From positions 10,788,001 to 10,852,000 of the forward strand of contig JAKZAN010000004.1 in the NCBI GenBank assembly GCA_023053545.1: 64,000 nt of DNA. Reading direction: 5' to 3'. Source of the DNA: Lepidurus packardi (Eukaryota; Arthropoda; Branchiopoda; Notostraca; Triopsidae). Each line of letters starts with the position of its first letter. The first letter of the stretch is position 1. The notes under the pieces were generated by a model. It made no database searches, was not told where the DNA came from, and saw only the letters and a list, made by a program, of their open reading frames with translations. Positions 22,705 through 39,366 of this stretch are shown piece after piece. The translations under genes were made by a program, and so were the position numbers.

Positions 22705-23683
22705 GTTTGAAGCTTAACGGTTGTAAGAAACTTAACTATACTAAGGACACTCACTAATGAAAGTGGCGAGTATTGTAAAAGCAAGCGTCTTTTTCCGACG
22801 GTTTTCCTTGTATGATCGATAAGCGCAAAACATACTCTTATCTGACCGGATAAAAGATCCGGGAGAACGAGCGGAAGTGTTGTATAAATTTGGTCTTTTT
22901 AGCTGACGTTCGGGGAATTTCGCTGACTAAAGGAAACTACTGTCGATGGGACAATAATATATGGCGCAGATATATCCTTAATAATAGAATAAGCATTCAG
23001 CAGTGTGGAAATATGTTGGGTTTCTGGTAGTTATTGCAAATCTAAAGGCGGAAATTCGCGCTTCGAAGTATTTGAGTTCGAGCTCTTTCAACATTCGCGT
23101 CTTTGGTAAGCAAATCGCTGTTCAGTGTGAAGAGGGTGGCCAAGCATACTGTAAACCCTCAATTTACGCCGTCGATTGGGACCGTAAAAACATCGTGTGC
23201 ACTAAAACCGCGTAAAGTGAACTGTATGATACGTGGGAAAGATAGGGATGCGTTCCGTATTCTTAAAAACTTTACTCCTATTGCAAAAAAAAGTCAAAAG
23301 AATTGCAAAAAAAAATTCAAATTTTAACTCATGCAAGTATAGAAAGGTTCTAATCACAAAAACGTATTGTTCAAGTAGTTATTATTTATTTCAGTGTATA
23401 TAAAAATAATCGCAAGCCTTAAATCATTTAAGGCTTGCGATGCTTATCGCAAATGCGATGCTTATCGCAGATGCTTTAATGCTTGTCAAAAATAAGCATT
23501 TAAGTTAAATGCTTATTTTTTGGCGAGTGCTTTGTGGCGGCTTTAACAGCGCTTTTCACGAGCTGCATTTAAGAAAGCTGGCAACGCTGCTTTTGTGTCA
23601 ATATGGCGTCAGCCCGCTTCTGTTTGTAGTGTCTATGGTTTCGGAGAACTCTTTTTCTTGTGACATTATTCTATAAAAAAGTA
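22705..23683. other. Divergent gap between YDD-motif gene and DDX46
   Basis: Holds promoters for two divergent genes. 23003-23327 has open frames with no recognisable sequence. A set of palindromes and direct repeats lies at 23411-23520, close to the DDX46 start. Confidence 0.45.
23411..23520. repeat. Palindrome cluster upstream of DDX46
   Basis: 23411-23439 is CGCAAGCCTTAAAT-C-ATTTAAGGCTTGCG, a perfect 14-bp-arm inverted repeat. GCGATGCTTATCGCA occurs twice directly after. 23488-23520 has 15-bp arms (AAAAATAAGCATTTA) around a 3-base loop. It lies 165-270 bp before the DDX46 start codon. Confidence 0.7.
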
Positions 23684-27984
<4,301 letters not shown>

Positions 27985-28876
27985 CATAAAAATCTGTGAA
28001 AACCTGGAAATTGAAAGGCAAATACATTTTGTAAGTGTAGTTGTATTAATGATAACAGCTGCTTCGTGTGAAATTTCCCAAATCCAAAATTAGACGACGA
28101 TACATCCCAGGATAGAATTATTTTAAAATTAAGCAAAAGATTTGTAATTTATAAAATAAAAGCGAAAATTTGGGAAATTTTTTCGTGATTTTTCATAAAA
28201 TCCGCTTTAAAAGGGGGCGTGGCCTCCAAAATGGACGAATGCTATTGGTGGATTGGACCAAAAAGTGGGCGTGGCTCCTTTTCGAGCTGGGAAAGCGTTT
28301 TCTGGGCTTTTTTCCATAAGGATCCCTGCACGATCAAGGGGGTCCCCTTCAAAAATCGTCAAAAATTGAGAGCCTCGCCCCTTTTCCCTGTTCCCAACTC
28401 CCCTGCTCTCTTTCCTATTTCCGATATTCAAGCTCATGATGCCGAAGCTTCACAATTTCGAATATAGGAATAGGAACCTTGACAGGAAGGCATAAGGTAC
28501 AGAGAAAAGGAGCCATTTAATATCTCGGTTTTTTTACGAAATAAAGTTCCTTGACTGGGTTTCGAACCGAGGACCTCTTGCTCCGAAGGCTTGCGCCTTA
28601 TCCACTCGGTCATCCCCATGTTTAATTTATCTGTTGAAACTCTTATGTATATTATATAGAAGCAACGGTTTAGCTCTCCGCGCTTTGCCGTTTTGAGCTT
28701 TCCTCGAACTTTCCTCGAACTCCTCGTATTTTCATCGAACTTTCCTCGTACTTTCATTGTACTGAAAACAATAATACTTTGGTTAGTGAATAGAAAAAAA
28801 TTATGACAACACAAGCAATAATATCAAATCACAAAAACTTGTTTTTAATAAAATGGCATGTATTTTTCTCACAACT
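27985..28876. other. Gap between DDX46 and orphan gene: SINE-like sequence
   Basis: 28200-28400 has two GGGCGTGGC words but no exon. A tRNA-like segment lies at 28546-28617 (separate entry). No gene recognised. Confidence 0.45.
28546..28617 (-). repeat. tRNA-like segment, probable SINE head or tRNA pseudogene
   Basis: On the minus strand an A-box-like TGACCGAGTGGATAAGG and a perfect B box GGTTCGAAACC are spaced as in a tRNA gene. The D arm looks tRNA-Ser/Leu-like. The acceptor ends (GGGGATG and TCAAGGA) do not pair, and the anticodon stem is poor, so it is not a functional tRNA gene. Confidence 0.55.
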
Positions 28877-29374
28877 TCACAGATGAACCTCATTCCAAAA
28901 ACACGCTGATCTTGTACATAATTTCTCTTCTTCAGCGTATGCAGAAGTGTCCAGATCGTATTCTTGTTCGTACTGTTCCCCACTCCATAGCTCCGGCAAA
29001 TCCTGCAACGCAGCTTGGTATGGGCGTGCGTAAGATTCCCTCGACGTTGACTTGATTTCGCTAGCGTCAAATACAAATGGCCTCGTCGCACGACTGCCCA
29101 AGTGTCAAAAGTGGCACAATAACTGCCACTATACCACATACAAAACATTCAAAAGGCACGATAAGGAAAAAAAGCGTTAACCTGCTCCTTTCCGAAACTT
29201 CTTTATTTCATTGGCTTACCACAATTCATAAAAGCGATCCATCCAAGACCAATCAAAGTTTTTATTCTTACTTTTACGTGCATTCAGGTGAACTTGTTCT
29301 GGGTACGCAGCCACAAATTCGGCTAAAGGCGCTATCCGCAGCTCAGGAGTGTGAAACAAGTTTGCAAATCTCAT
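28877..29374 (-). CDS. Small orphan protein (tentative two-exon model)
   Basis: Exons 29374..29220 and 29093..28877, phase 2, 123 residues. The first exon starts MRFANLFHTPELRIAPLAEF and ends WMDRFYELW before a good donor (GTAAGC). The second has the frame RATRPFVFDASEIKS..DLPELWSGEQYEQEYD and ends NEVHL. No signal peptide, membrane segment or known domain. The acceptor at 29094 is weak, and an alternative at 29126 would open another frame. I do not recognise a family. It starts about 95 bp downstream of the attractin stop on the same strand. Confidence 0.4.
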
Positions 29375-29469
29375 ACATTATAAATACAATTCACTAAAAA
29401 CCATTTTTTCAAGTTCAATCAGCCAGCAATCACACGTAGAAACATGGTACTTATCACTGAAGGGGGGAT

Positions 29470-32400
29470 TTAAATACAAGAGTCTAAGGTCTGGCCGGCC
29501 AGATGCTTTCTTACTTTAGGCTTATCGCCTTTAGACGGATCCAAAGGAGTCGAATTCTTACGTGGATTTCCCAACGTAACCAATGCCGACGCCACTGCAA
29601 GTCCCACCTGTCCTGGCGGCGTAAATTGGGCTCCACCCGTAGGTAATCTCACTAGCAGTGACAATACTGCTGCGCGGTTATCTCCACAAGGCTCAAGAGC
29701 AATTGGACTCGGCCGATTCTGTAAACCAAAAAAATTACAATAAATTAACAAACTCCAGTATAAACGCCAAATTGTACCTTGCGCCTCCTCCTAATCGCTG
29801 TGGTGTATTTCTTCGAACCGTCTTCCCCAAAACAGGATCCACTGCCATCTTCCAGACAATTCGGCCACCAGACCTGCGTATCGAGTAATTCTCGGTGATG
29901 GCCTTTCACGCTTCCATTACTATGTGTTGCTGAAGGTGTTGATACAGGTAAAGTAGTAGGTGGAGCTGTCACAGGTTGGTTTGGAACGATGGAACACGAC
30001 TCGGTAGTCGGCGTTTTAGGAGTAGGAGTTTGGAGCAAGGGTACCGCTGGCTGAATCTCGAGCCAAATCTGAGCAAAAGGGCGGGAGGCCATTTGTTCCA
30101 TTTCTACGAACAAACGTTGTCTGCGACGGTACAAGTCATACTTTTGCTTGATTTTCCATAAAACAGCAGCAATAATCAACAAAGTTAAAAAGCATCTGAA
30201 AATAAGAATCCAGAAATAAAGCAATTATTGATCAAACAGGTTATAAATTGTAAGGGGAATAGTAAACTTACGTCGAGAATGTGATAAAAAACTGTAAGAG
30301 ATCCAATTTGGGATGTTGCGAGAAACTGACTTGTACCCAAAGCGGGGTAGTAAATTCATATACATAAATATAAAAAGTGGTATTTGCTTCAGATCCAAAC
30401 GAATACTCTGCTTTCATGAATCTGGACTTGAAACTCAAAAAAGTATGGTTCAGCAATAACCATTTCTCGTTACCCGATTCTATACAAAAAATATAAACAT
30501 TTCAACATTTTTTAAAATTAATTTTTATACAATTTTTTTTACCTGTTTTCACAGAAATATTCATCTTAGCTTCCGATGAGCATATAATACTAAAATCTGC
30601 ATCCAAATCAGGTTTTGTAGGTATGTTTCTGAAGTGGATTTCAGTGTAATAACGATCTTCCCGTTTCGACATATTGAAAGTGAACTGGTAGTCAATTGCC
30701 AATATATCTAAAAAAATATTCAAAAAATATACAAGAAATATTCAAATATTCAAAAAATTCAAAACATATTCAAAATATTCAAAATAAAAAAATATATATT
30801 CAAAAATAAATAAATATTCAAAAAATATTATTAATAAATTGTCAACAACCATTTTATAAATACTTATCATTTTTTCTAAAAAAACAACTTACAATAACAC
30901 GATCCTCCATCCGTAGGATCCCCAAAATATTTATTCGCTATGTCGCAGCTCTCACATCGATCTCCCACAACTCCTTTAACGTTACAATTGCAGCGTCCAG
31001 TCTCTCTGTTACAACTGGTTCCATGGCCATTGCACTCGCACACTATCAGAACAAACTTTCGTCACATTTTACCAAAAGAGGCAACTAAAATCTTACCAGT
31101 GCAATTTCCGCCGTTCATGGGATTGCCATAAAATCCCGGTTTGCAATACTCGCAATGAGCTCCTTCGGTATTATGCTCGCATTCATCACAAATTCCCCCC
31201 GTGGAGCTGCAATGGCTGTGTCCGTTGCACTGGCATAACGGACACGCCGTGAAATGCCAAAACGGTGCAGTACAAATCAAGTTCCAATCTCTTTTATTGC
31301 CTCCACTCAAGCAACGGCCAGTCCCACTCTGCGATCCATCATCGCACCAACCACAACCAGGGTCTCCCAAACACTCGCCACAAGACTGATAGGCGCTACA
31401 ACCGGAAACCCCTAAAAAAAAAAAATAATAAAAAAAAAATCCATTAGACCCAGTTCTGTCACAAAAAAAAAAAGGAAATAAAGAAAATAAGACAAATATG
31501 TAGGAAAATTGCTTAGGGAAAAAACGCACCATGGGCGTCTTCCTTGCATTTGTCTTTCAGTGTGACCCATTCACGACACTCGCCGTAAGGGAAAGTTGGA
31601 ATGTACGCGTTTTTTTCCAAACAGCGTTGTTCTGACCGACACCACAGACATCTGGATGACGTGCAATTGCTGCAGGAAGTGCGGTTGTAGCAAGATACGT
31701 CACAGGGGGAATCTTCTCGGTCCACTTCGTTCGTGGAGCCGCTTAAGATGGCCTGGCAGCTGCTGTGCTCCGAAGACCATCTGCACTGCGAAGCTGTGTG
31801 ACACGAACTGCAGGAATGCAGGGTACGGCACACTGATGCTTCCAAATCGGTTTGGGTGTACGCGCTCCCCCCCTGTAACGTAATAAAAATTCATTTGAAA
31901 CAATTCTGAACGTACTTTTCATATTTTTTTTTATTCTTTTTTTGGTTTTGTACTTTGATCAGATCCTTGCACTTGGAATGTTGACAAGAGTTTCCGCACC
32001 AAACGCAGTCGAAACTGGGCTGCATTTGCTCGCAACTCGGACGCGAGAGTAAAGACGCACATAAAATACTGCTATTCAATGTGCGGCTTAAAGGAATCGG
32101 CCACACCCCAGCCCAGTTGCTGTCTGAGATATTGACATTGCACTCCTCCGCCCCTTCTTTGCTGCTGCTGGTTAACGGTTTGCATTTGTGTTCACTCCAG
32201 ACACATTTACGGCCCGGCAACGCGCCCAAGCAATGTTCTTTCCGGGCCAACGTTTCACAAGAGCCAGGAACATATTTCAGCAAATCCCCTTTGGGCTGCC
32301 CATCAAAACCCCCGAAAAACAGGATCATCTGGGGATTGGTTTCGGCCGGAGAGGGAAAAACGGCCGCCAAGTGACCGTAACGCGGTACATCAACGCCTTG

Positions 32401-35400
32401 GGCTAAAAGGGACGCGCTAGGAAAGTCCAAACGGTACCAAGCATCGCACAAAATGTCGTAGCCTAATAGATCGGCCGTATAACACTTGGCGCCTTGGGAG
32501 GTGGCCGTTTCGTTGTGCGTGTTACCGCCAAAGACCAACATGAGCCCCGAACTCATGACTGTAGTGTGCAAATACCTCGGCGAGCCACTAGGCACCAAAA
32601 CTCTCCTACAAAAACGAGAACAGTCTATTCTCAGACCGTTTATGACTCAAATACCCTTACCATAGCTTGGCTGAAGGATCGTAGGAGTACAGACGGTCGG
32701 TAAGAGCGTAGGAAGCGATATTTTCCGATACGTAACCCCCAAATACATAGATCTTCTTGGAAATGGGGTCCCATACACCGCTGTGGCCATAACCGCCTTT
32801 TACGATGGCACCTGAAGTGGTTACAACACTCCACTCCCCAGTCACTAGAAAAAGAAAAAAGGAAGTAGTTTTAGAATGAGACAATTCGAAGGGAATCAAT
32901 AGTACCAATGTTATATTCTTGAACGAAGTTCATGTAGCCGTAAATGGGCGAGTGACCAAAGATGACGATCATTTTATCCTTTACCAACGTCGCAGAGTGG
33001 CCTACTGATGCCAAAGGTCCTACAAATGAAAGGCATTGCAATTTTGGATAGTTTTCCGAGGATATTTGTGGAAAGTTACCGCAAAGTTTCAGCATACAAA
33101 TGGATTTTTTGACGGTCAAACGTTCCCAGACTCGGGATTCCATATTAAGAGCCCATATCTCTTCAGTGGTTTCCTTGGTGTCCTTCTTCATGCCTCCAAA
33201 CATGTACAAAATACCCTGGAAATACATTCCCAAAACAACTATTTACACGAGCTTCCATTTTTAAAAGCCACGGTGTTATGCAAGTAGTTGATCTTTTTGA
33301 CAAAAGATGGCAATAACGTCTTACCCCTATCCACAACACGTTCTTCAGAATTAGTGACAGACGGGTGTAATATATCCCGCTGTGAAATTGACACTGCTGT
33401 GTCAACTTCGAACCATGAATTTTTCTTTTTACAGCTAATGAAGTGAAAGAAAGTGCAAGCCTTAACGATTCTTATCAACGAAAGTTGATGAGAAGCGTTA
33501 ACCTAACCTAATGCATTTCTAATCCAACAACCAATTTTCAACTCGAATGACACCCTTTTGTCATTCCTTTTCCAGAGAACGTTTTGCCACAATATGACAC
33601 AGCACTGTCAATTTTCACCTTTAGGTTTTTAACCGAAGAACCTGATAATGACGCAACTTGAAACAAAACTTGAAACACCAATTTAAAAGAAATTCAACGA
33701 TCTATATTACGACGTACATTAATGCTATATTTAACGGTTAAAATTATATTTTAACGATATTTTAGATATATATTATTTAAATTTTCACAAGCTGAATAAG
33801 TATAAATAAAACGTATACTTAAACCTTTTGACGCAGCAAAGCATATTCTTATTAAGATATTTTTTTAAAAGGAACTGTTCAATTATATCGTTAAATTTCT
33901 TTTAAATTTGCGTTTCAATTTGCATAATTCTCATGATATAGGGTATGGCATCAGTGCCATCTTTTGACAAAAAGATCCATTTCTTGCACTACACCGTGGC
34001 CTTAAAGTTTGTTTCGAGTCTAATTTTGAGAATCCTTCCAACCTCGAGTATAACAACTGAATGGCCATATCGATGACTAGGGCTCTCTCCATTGCCTTTG
34101 GTCAACACACTCTGCCAAGTGTTGCCTAGGAACGAAATTCAAATCCGTCAAACAGAAAATACCCAAAAAAATGCAAAACGTGTTTTTAAGCTTACTTGTG
34201 ATGTTGTACGCAAGAACTGGTTCTGTTTCGTTCACGCTGGTAAAAAACTCGCCTCCCACGACCCACAATTCATCTCCTTTAGGTCCTACTCCCCCGGCAG
34301 CCGAAGTACGGGTTAATTGGGCGGGGCTTAAACCCGTATTGGGTTGCAAAGCTTCCCAGTAGCTAAAATCCACAAGCTGTGAGCAATCTGCCCCCGCATA
34401 GCCTTCTTGGCAACGACAGGTGTGTTGTTCTCCATCGCAGGATCCATGGCCGCTGCAATCACGTGGGCACACGGCCAAATGACATGCATCGCCATGGAAT
34501 CCCGCATCACACGTACATTCTCCCTCAATGCAAGCTCCGTGATCTGAACAAGGAACCAAACTGCTCGTACTGGGACAACCATTCTCCCTAGTAAATACAT
34601 AAAAACAAGAATACTCGTCAAGACTAGCTCTTCAATTCCTTCAATTTAAAAAGAACCAGAATTTTCCCCATTTTTTTAACTTTCATTACTTGTATGTGAT
34701 GTTGAAACCTGACATGTTGTAGGCATGGTCGCTATAAAAATGGACTAGCATGGATCCCGAGGTCCCACGCACTTCGGGTACTTGGCGGACCTTGTAGCCA
34801 GGCTGGACGGTGATTCCCGAGTATACCGCCAATAAAGGAGCTCGGATGCTGTCGCCATCATAGACGTAGAGATGATCCCAGGTGCACTCGGTGGCGAAGG
34901 AATCTAAATGGAGTCGCAGGGATGTGTTTGCTTGAGCTTCCAAGAGCCATGTGCATCGCATATTAATGGAATAATTTCCCGGCCCGTCACTAAAAAGCCC
35001 CTCTTTCCCATTGAGCCTAATCAGAAAAGATAATTACGTAATTATTAGTTCAATGGTCAACGAAAAAGCACAGGTGTAATCGCTTCGATGGATATGCCAT
35101 TATCTTGAATACATATGGTTCGTTGATCTTGAAAATTTGCCATAGCACATTAAAAGGACGATACTGTCGTACTTGGGTCGTTGACCTTCAACCATTGACA
35201 TTTAATCTGCACATCAATCCTTGTCTTTTATACCTGAAAACTGTACTAGACTTACACGGATATTCACTAATGAATCTGGTTTTAAAACTAACAGTAGAGT
35301 AATAGGTCTATACTTGTGACAAATTCTGGAACTTGCAAAAGAGGCCAAAATTGAGTTCGTTGTGAAATTCCAAGCCAAGGTTATCTTAGATTTTGATTAA

Positions 35401-35650
35401 TAGTTTGTGTTTATTTTTACCCTTGTCTTCTAGAACATCGTCCAGAAACATCCGGACTCGCAATTGAAAACTCTACAGGCTGCTCTGCTAAAGGAGGCGA
35501 CTGCAAGTTCGGATCTATGTTGAGAACATGAGCCAACGCACAGTTGTCACTAACGCAAGAACTCGTCACACACCCTGAGTCTCCGCAGTCCTGGGCTGCT
35601 GCAAAACCACAAAACATACAAACATATACAAATAAATTCCAATGAGGCAT
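29470..35650 (-). CDS. ATRN: Attractin / attractin-like membrane protein, without a C-type lectin domain
   Basis: Fifteen exons on the minus strand: 35650..35421, 35016..34690, 34587..34196, 34125..34043, 33215..33080, 33019..32906, 32844..32661, 32605..31954, 31872..31530, 31411..31097, 31042..30893, 30707..30543, 30479..30272, 30195..29778, 29718..29470; all phases agree, 1321 residues. Family knowledge: attractins are large receptors in pigment, energy and neural signalling. Order: signal peptide ([19 protein letters not shown]), CUB (about 77-185, [15 protein letters not shown]), EGF-like repeats, kelch repeats, PSI repeats, laminin-EGF modules (CQCNGHSHC), one membrane helix (about 1095-1116) and a cytoplasmic tail with MASRPFAQ and [20 protein letters not shown]. 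The C-type lectin module that in mammals lies between the PSI repeats is absent: the frame passes straight from SSCQAI to [11 protein letters not shown]. An alternative Met at 35722 gives a less typical N terminus. Confidence 0.94.
33268..33999. mobile_element. TIR element in attractin intron 4, itself interrupted by an inner MITE
   Basis: The left end CCACGGTGTTATGCAAG and the inverted right end CCACGGTGTAGTGCAAG match for about 45 bp, including TCTTTTTG[AT]CAAAAGATGGCA. TTAA lies within two bases of each end, which hints at a piggyBac-like target but is not proof. The interior up to 33640 and the last 60 bp match the element at 63070-63582. No coding potential. Confidence 0.75.
33645..33938. 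mobile_element. Inner MITE nested in the attractin-intron element
   Basis: Inverted ends around TTGAAAC..AATTTAAAAGAAATT..AACGAT (roughly 35 bp). The outer element's homology breaks off at both sides and resumes after it. Part of it (CTTTTGACGCAGC..ATATCGTTA) recurs at 59230-59335. Boundaries are approximate. Confidence 0.6.
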
Positions 35651-35992
35651 AGCACAAGTCACTTTTCGACGGTATTTTGCTTTATAAAGGAAAAGCAACA
35701 CTAAATTCCAATCCGCCATCACAGGTCACTTCCGTGCCTCCTCGGCTCTGCTCTTACTGACGTCAGGAAAACAAAGGCACTGACGACTAGGAGCTGTAGA
35801 AGTACATCCCACCAGGCTTAAAACAAACTTTCAGAAATTTCAAGTTTTCTTTTTATTGCCACCGACAACCGTTACCTGAATCAAATACACAATTTACCAT
35901 AAAGAAAGCGTAACAGTTTGCTTATTGCACTAGAAAGGGAATGTAAATCGTCGTCGTTTTTTTGCTTGGATTGTTCGTTTCCTTAAACTCTT

Positions 35993-38208
35993 TTATGGCA
36001 TCTGAGGCGGTTTGCCGATTCCGCCAGCGTGATCAAACACAGCTTTGGATACGTCCACTGCCAAACGATCTGCTTCTTCTTGACGGGCAGCTTCTGCATA
36101 AACGCGGACAATATCTTCGGTACCAGACGGCCTGAAAACAGGAGCAATTGTTATAGCAATGACTTTAAAAGAATTCTTTTCCAAATCACCTTACGAAGGA
36201 CCTTCCTTTATTCACTTGGCTAGCTAACTCATTAATGGCTTCTTGAAGGCCGACAGGGGTCACACAAACCCGCTCGGCATCAGCCGTTGTTATAACGTTC
36301 CGATCCTAAAATGAGAAAAAAGTCTCCTAAAGTCATAATTTCACAACGAAACCTTAATTCTGTACCTTAACCGAAACCTTCAATTGGCGATTGGGCAAGT
36401 CCTTGTACGACAGGTCCCATTGCTCGATACTCCATTCCCAGGCATGCAAAACGGTTTCTACCAGCAGCATATCCGATAGGGCATCTCCTACTGTTTGATT
36501 GATAATATCCAAAAAGAGAGCAAAACGTTGGGCGGCTTCTCGTTGGGCGGGTTCTAACCTACGATCCAGACAAGCTTTGAAAAAGGAACCTCCAGGGGTC
36601 AATAAACTGTCTACTTATCGTCTTGTGTGGCATTCTTTATTTTCTCTATGGCTGAGGGTTTTAGTACCACAGTTCCGTGGCCATTAGCTTCGAAATACAC
36701 ACCGATATCGAAATCCAGGGCTCGGTGATGCAAATGTTTGACTCCGGTGGGTACGCAGGCTACTTCCACTTTCTACGTACAAACAGATATGCATGGAAGT
36801 TAAAAAAAGGGGAAGGGGATATGAATTTACCAATGTTTTGGTGATGTACTCAGTAGAATTCCCATTCGCGTACGCAGTTTGCACCAAACCAAGATTCAAA
36901 TCTAAGCCACTCGAAGTGACAAGCTCTTTGATAAAGCCTGCTAATAAAGTAGCAATCTTATCCCCATCCAAAAGACGGAAGTTTCCTTCAGAAGTTATGT
37001 AGTAATACACCAGCCTATCTGCATCCCCATCCAAAGATACTCCGCGGACTCTGGGCTCCAAAGGTAAGCCTTCTGGTGCGCGCTGTTCGACTTTTACGTA
37101 GTCAGCGCCGCACTGGGACCATAAGGGATGTTTAGAGAGTGCTGACAGACGTAACATCAAATACCTTGAAGTTGAGCTTGCCTTCCCCTTTATTATAGAC
37201 CTCAATCTGTAAACTGTGGCTTAGTAGTTCTTGAAAGCGTTGAGCTTTCAAGTAGCCGACACCGTTAGCCCCATCTAAGCGTACGTATGGCTGGTAATTT
37301 CCACATGCACTTACCTAAAGAGACCAACATTAAGGATAGTCATCAGTACAACTCAAAGACGTACTTACTTTACCACGGAATTTCTCGAAAGCAAGGCTTA
37401 GCTTTTCAAAATATCCCTCTTCAGTAGGCTGCCCGTACCCTCCTTGAGTATTGTAGCAGGTTACAACATAATGGAGTTGGGGTGTTGAAACAAGACCAAA
37501 ATCTTGGTACACACCCTTTAAGACTTGTACTCCATCTACTACAGCTTGTGCTAAAGCTGGACTGGAGGGTCTAGTATACACAAAAAGGATTAGGATTACA
37601 ATTATAGTTCTCTTATGACCACCCAGACCTTGTATCCATCCCTACAAAAACCTTTGAGGGTAAGGTAAGGTCAATTTTGCACTCATCCACGATCGTTTGC
37701 AAGCAAGCAGACAGTTGTTCGTTCCTGAAAGTTGAAATTAAAGTTACACAACGTAAAGGGTTATATAAAACACCAGCGTAAGCATACGGAACGTTAGCCA
37801 AGTTTGTGGCCAGTACTTCCCAGTACGGTTCCAACATTTCCCCATGGGGATCAACCAGCTTTGCTCCATTGTCTGGCTCTGCATTATGCGACGCAGTTAC
37901 CATGACGCCAATAGTAGCTGAGGAAAATGTTTAACAATTAAATTAACCTTTACAGTAATTCGAGACATGTATACCTTTGGTAAGCTTTGACCTTAGGACA
38001 GCCAGCAGTCCCATCCTGTACATAACATGATCCAACAACTCAGCCCTAAATAAACAAAATCACGATAGGTTTAGACACTAAATGAATGAGGAAAGCCAAA
38101 TTACTTCGTTCTAAAGCCGGCTGTCCCATATTGAATCACTGTTTCTAATTTTCGAGCATGTTTTTCTGTGCCCAGTTCTTGAGCAGCTGTCAAGATACTG
38201 GCTGCCAT
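35993..38208 (-). CDS. PGM3: Phosphoacetylglucosamine mutase
   Basis: Eleven exons on the minus strand: 38208..38105, 38045..37975, 37917..37788, 37724..37629, 37570..37369, 37314..37165, 37112..36831, 36772..36615, 36558..36366, 36305..36190, 36131..35993; 546 residues (human 542), all phases agree. Reaction: interconverts GlcNAc-6-phosphate and GlcNAc-1-phosphate on the way to UDP-GlcNAc, the donor for chitin, glycans and O-GlcNAc. Motifs: [10 protein letters not shown], catalytic serine in VTASHN (Ser68), metal loop DGDAD (about 279-283), sugar-binding EANGHG (about 373) and phosphate-binding RPSGTED (501-507). All key residues are present. Exon C ends at an internal GTATGC donor, chosen because it alone keeps frame and matches the family length. 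The stop is 343 bp upstream of the attractin start. Confidence 0.97.
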
Positions 38209-38356
38209 GATTACGCTCGCCGACCAATACTACAACACCATCTATTGAGTGATTTTCATTGTCGCGAATCCTGATGTTAGGCACTTGTTTCATTGTGTTC
38301 GATTAGTCATAGCGATCAACAGTCTATAATCTTTTTCAATAATAACTGGACTAATA
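38209..38356. promoter_or_regulatory. Divergent promoter of PGM3 and a small coiled-coil gene
   Basis: Only 148 bp separate the two start codons, so both transcripts must start here. No TATA box is obvious. Inferred from gene layout only. Confidence 0.5.
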
Positions 38357-38673
38357 ATGGCTATCAAACAAGCGGTTTTTAAAGAAGATGAATTCCAAGA
38401 AGCGCTAAATCAGGTTATGAATTTGACCAAATCGTATGAAGAAATGATTTCCACGATATGCAACTATCGAGGTAAGTTGTATATTGAAAAGCAAATCTTG
38501 CCACTAAGGTTAATTATATATTAGTCATCGTGGCTGAACTGACGTCACAACTTGAAACGTGTCAGGAACGCGCTGACGAGTTCTGCAAGAAGAGTACTAT
38601 CCCAAGTACGGAACTACGTCAAAGGTCAAACACACTGGCGCCAATGGCGGTAACAGAAAGTAACCTTGAGTGA
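38357..38673 (+). CDS. Small helical protein, unrecognised
   Basis: Exons 38357..38471 and 38525..38673, phase 1, 87 residues. Starts MAIKQAVFKEDEFQEAL and is predicted to be two helices (ALNQVMNLTKSYEEMISTI and VAELTSQLETCQERADEF) with a Ser/Thr-rich tail. No signal or membrane segment. It looks like a subunit of a helical complex, but I do not recognise the family. It faces PGM3 across a short shared promoter; good splice sites and phase support it as a real gene. Confidence 0.7.
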
Positions 38674-39366
38674 CCCGCTTCATCGAAACTAAACCGCCGA
38701 AAGTTCCTCTTAATGCGACCACTCTTACCTACCTTCAGATTCGGTTAATTACTAACAGAGCTTGTAGCTCCTATGTTTGCTTCAGCAACGAAGTTGATTA
38801 ACCCGAACACTTGTACTTCATTTGTGTTCAATAAATTGACGTTTTGTTCCGACTTCAGTTCAACATTAAATATTTATTCAGACACACTAAATAAGGCAGG
38901 TTTCTTCCCATACACACAATATTAACCTGCCAATAACAGTACATGGGAGGCTGTTCAAGTCAATATGGCAATAAATAAGTCATGCTAAAAACTACAATCA
39001 AAAGTATCACAGTCAGAGTGGAGCTGCCGCTTTTTTAAAAGGTTTAACAACGAGATTCTCTTATGGCTGTTACAAGATCCTCAAAAGCTCCTGAACACAC
39101 AAGCAGCGATGAAAGTGTAGCACACTTAACTGTATGCCGCCACATCTCAAAACTAAATAAAATAAATAAAAAAAAATGCCCTGACAACTTTGCCCATTCA
39201 AATGCGGCAAGGGTATTTGATAGCGTACAACTGGCAAACTAACTCTGCCTTCAACACATGTCATTCTTCTTTTAGCAGGCACACGAATGCTGTACACTAT
39301 ATAAATATATATATAAAACCATAAAGGTTACGGCAAGATGCAAAGAGAGCTGGCTAAGTCAGCGTT
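38674..39366. other. Gap with 3' UTRs of two converging genes
   Basis: AATAAA-like signals for the plus-strand gene occur near 38830 and 38868. 39296-39315 is a short AT run (TATATATATA). Nothing else seen. Confidence 0.4.

Noticed and set aside
28546-28617. Functional tRNA gene
   Set aside because: The A and B boxes are present, but the acceptor ends do not pair and the anticodon stem is broken.
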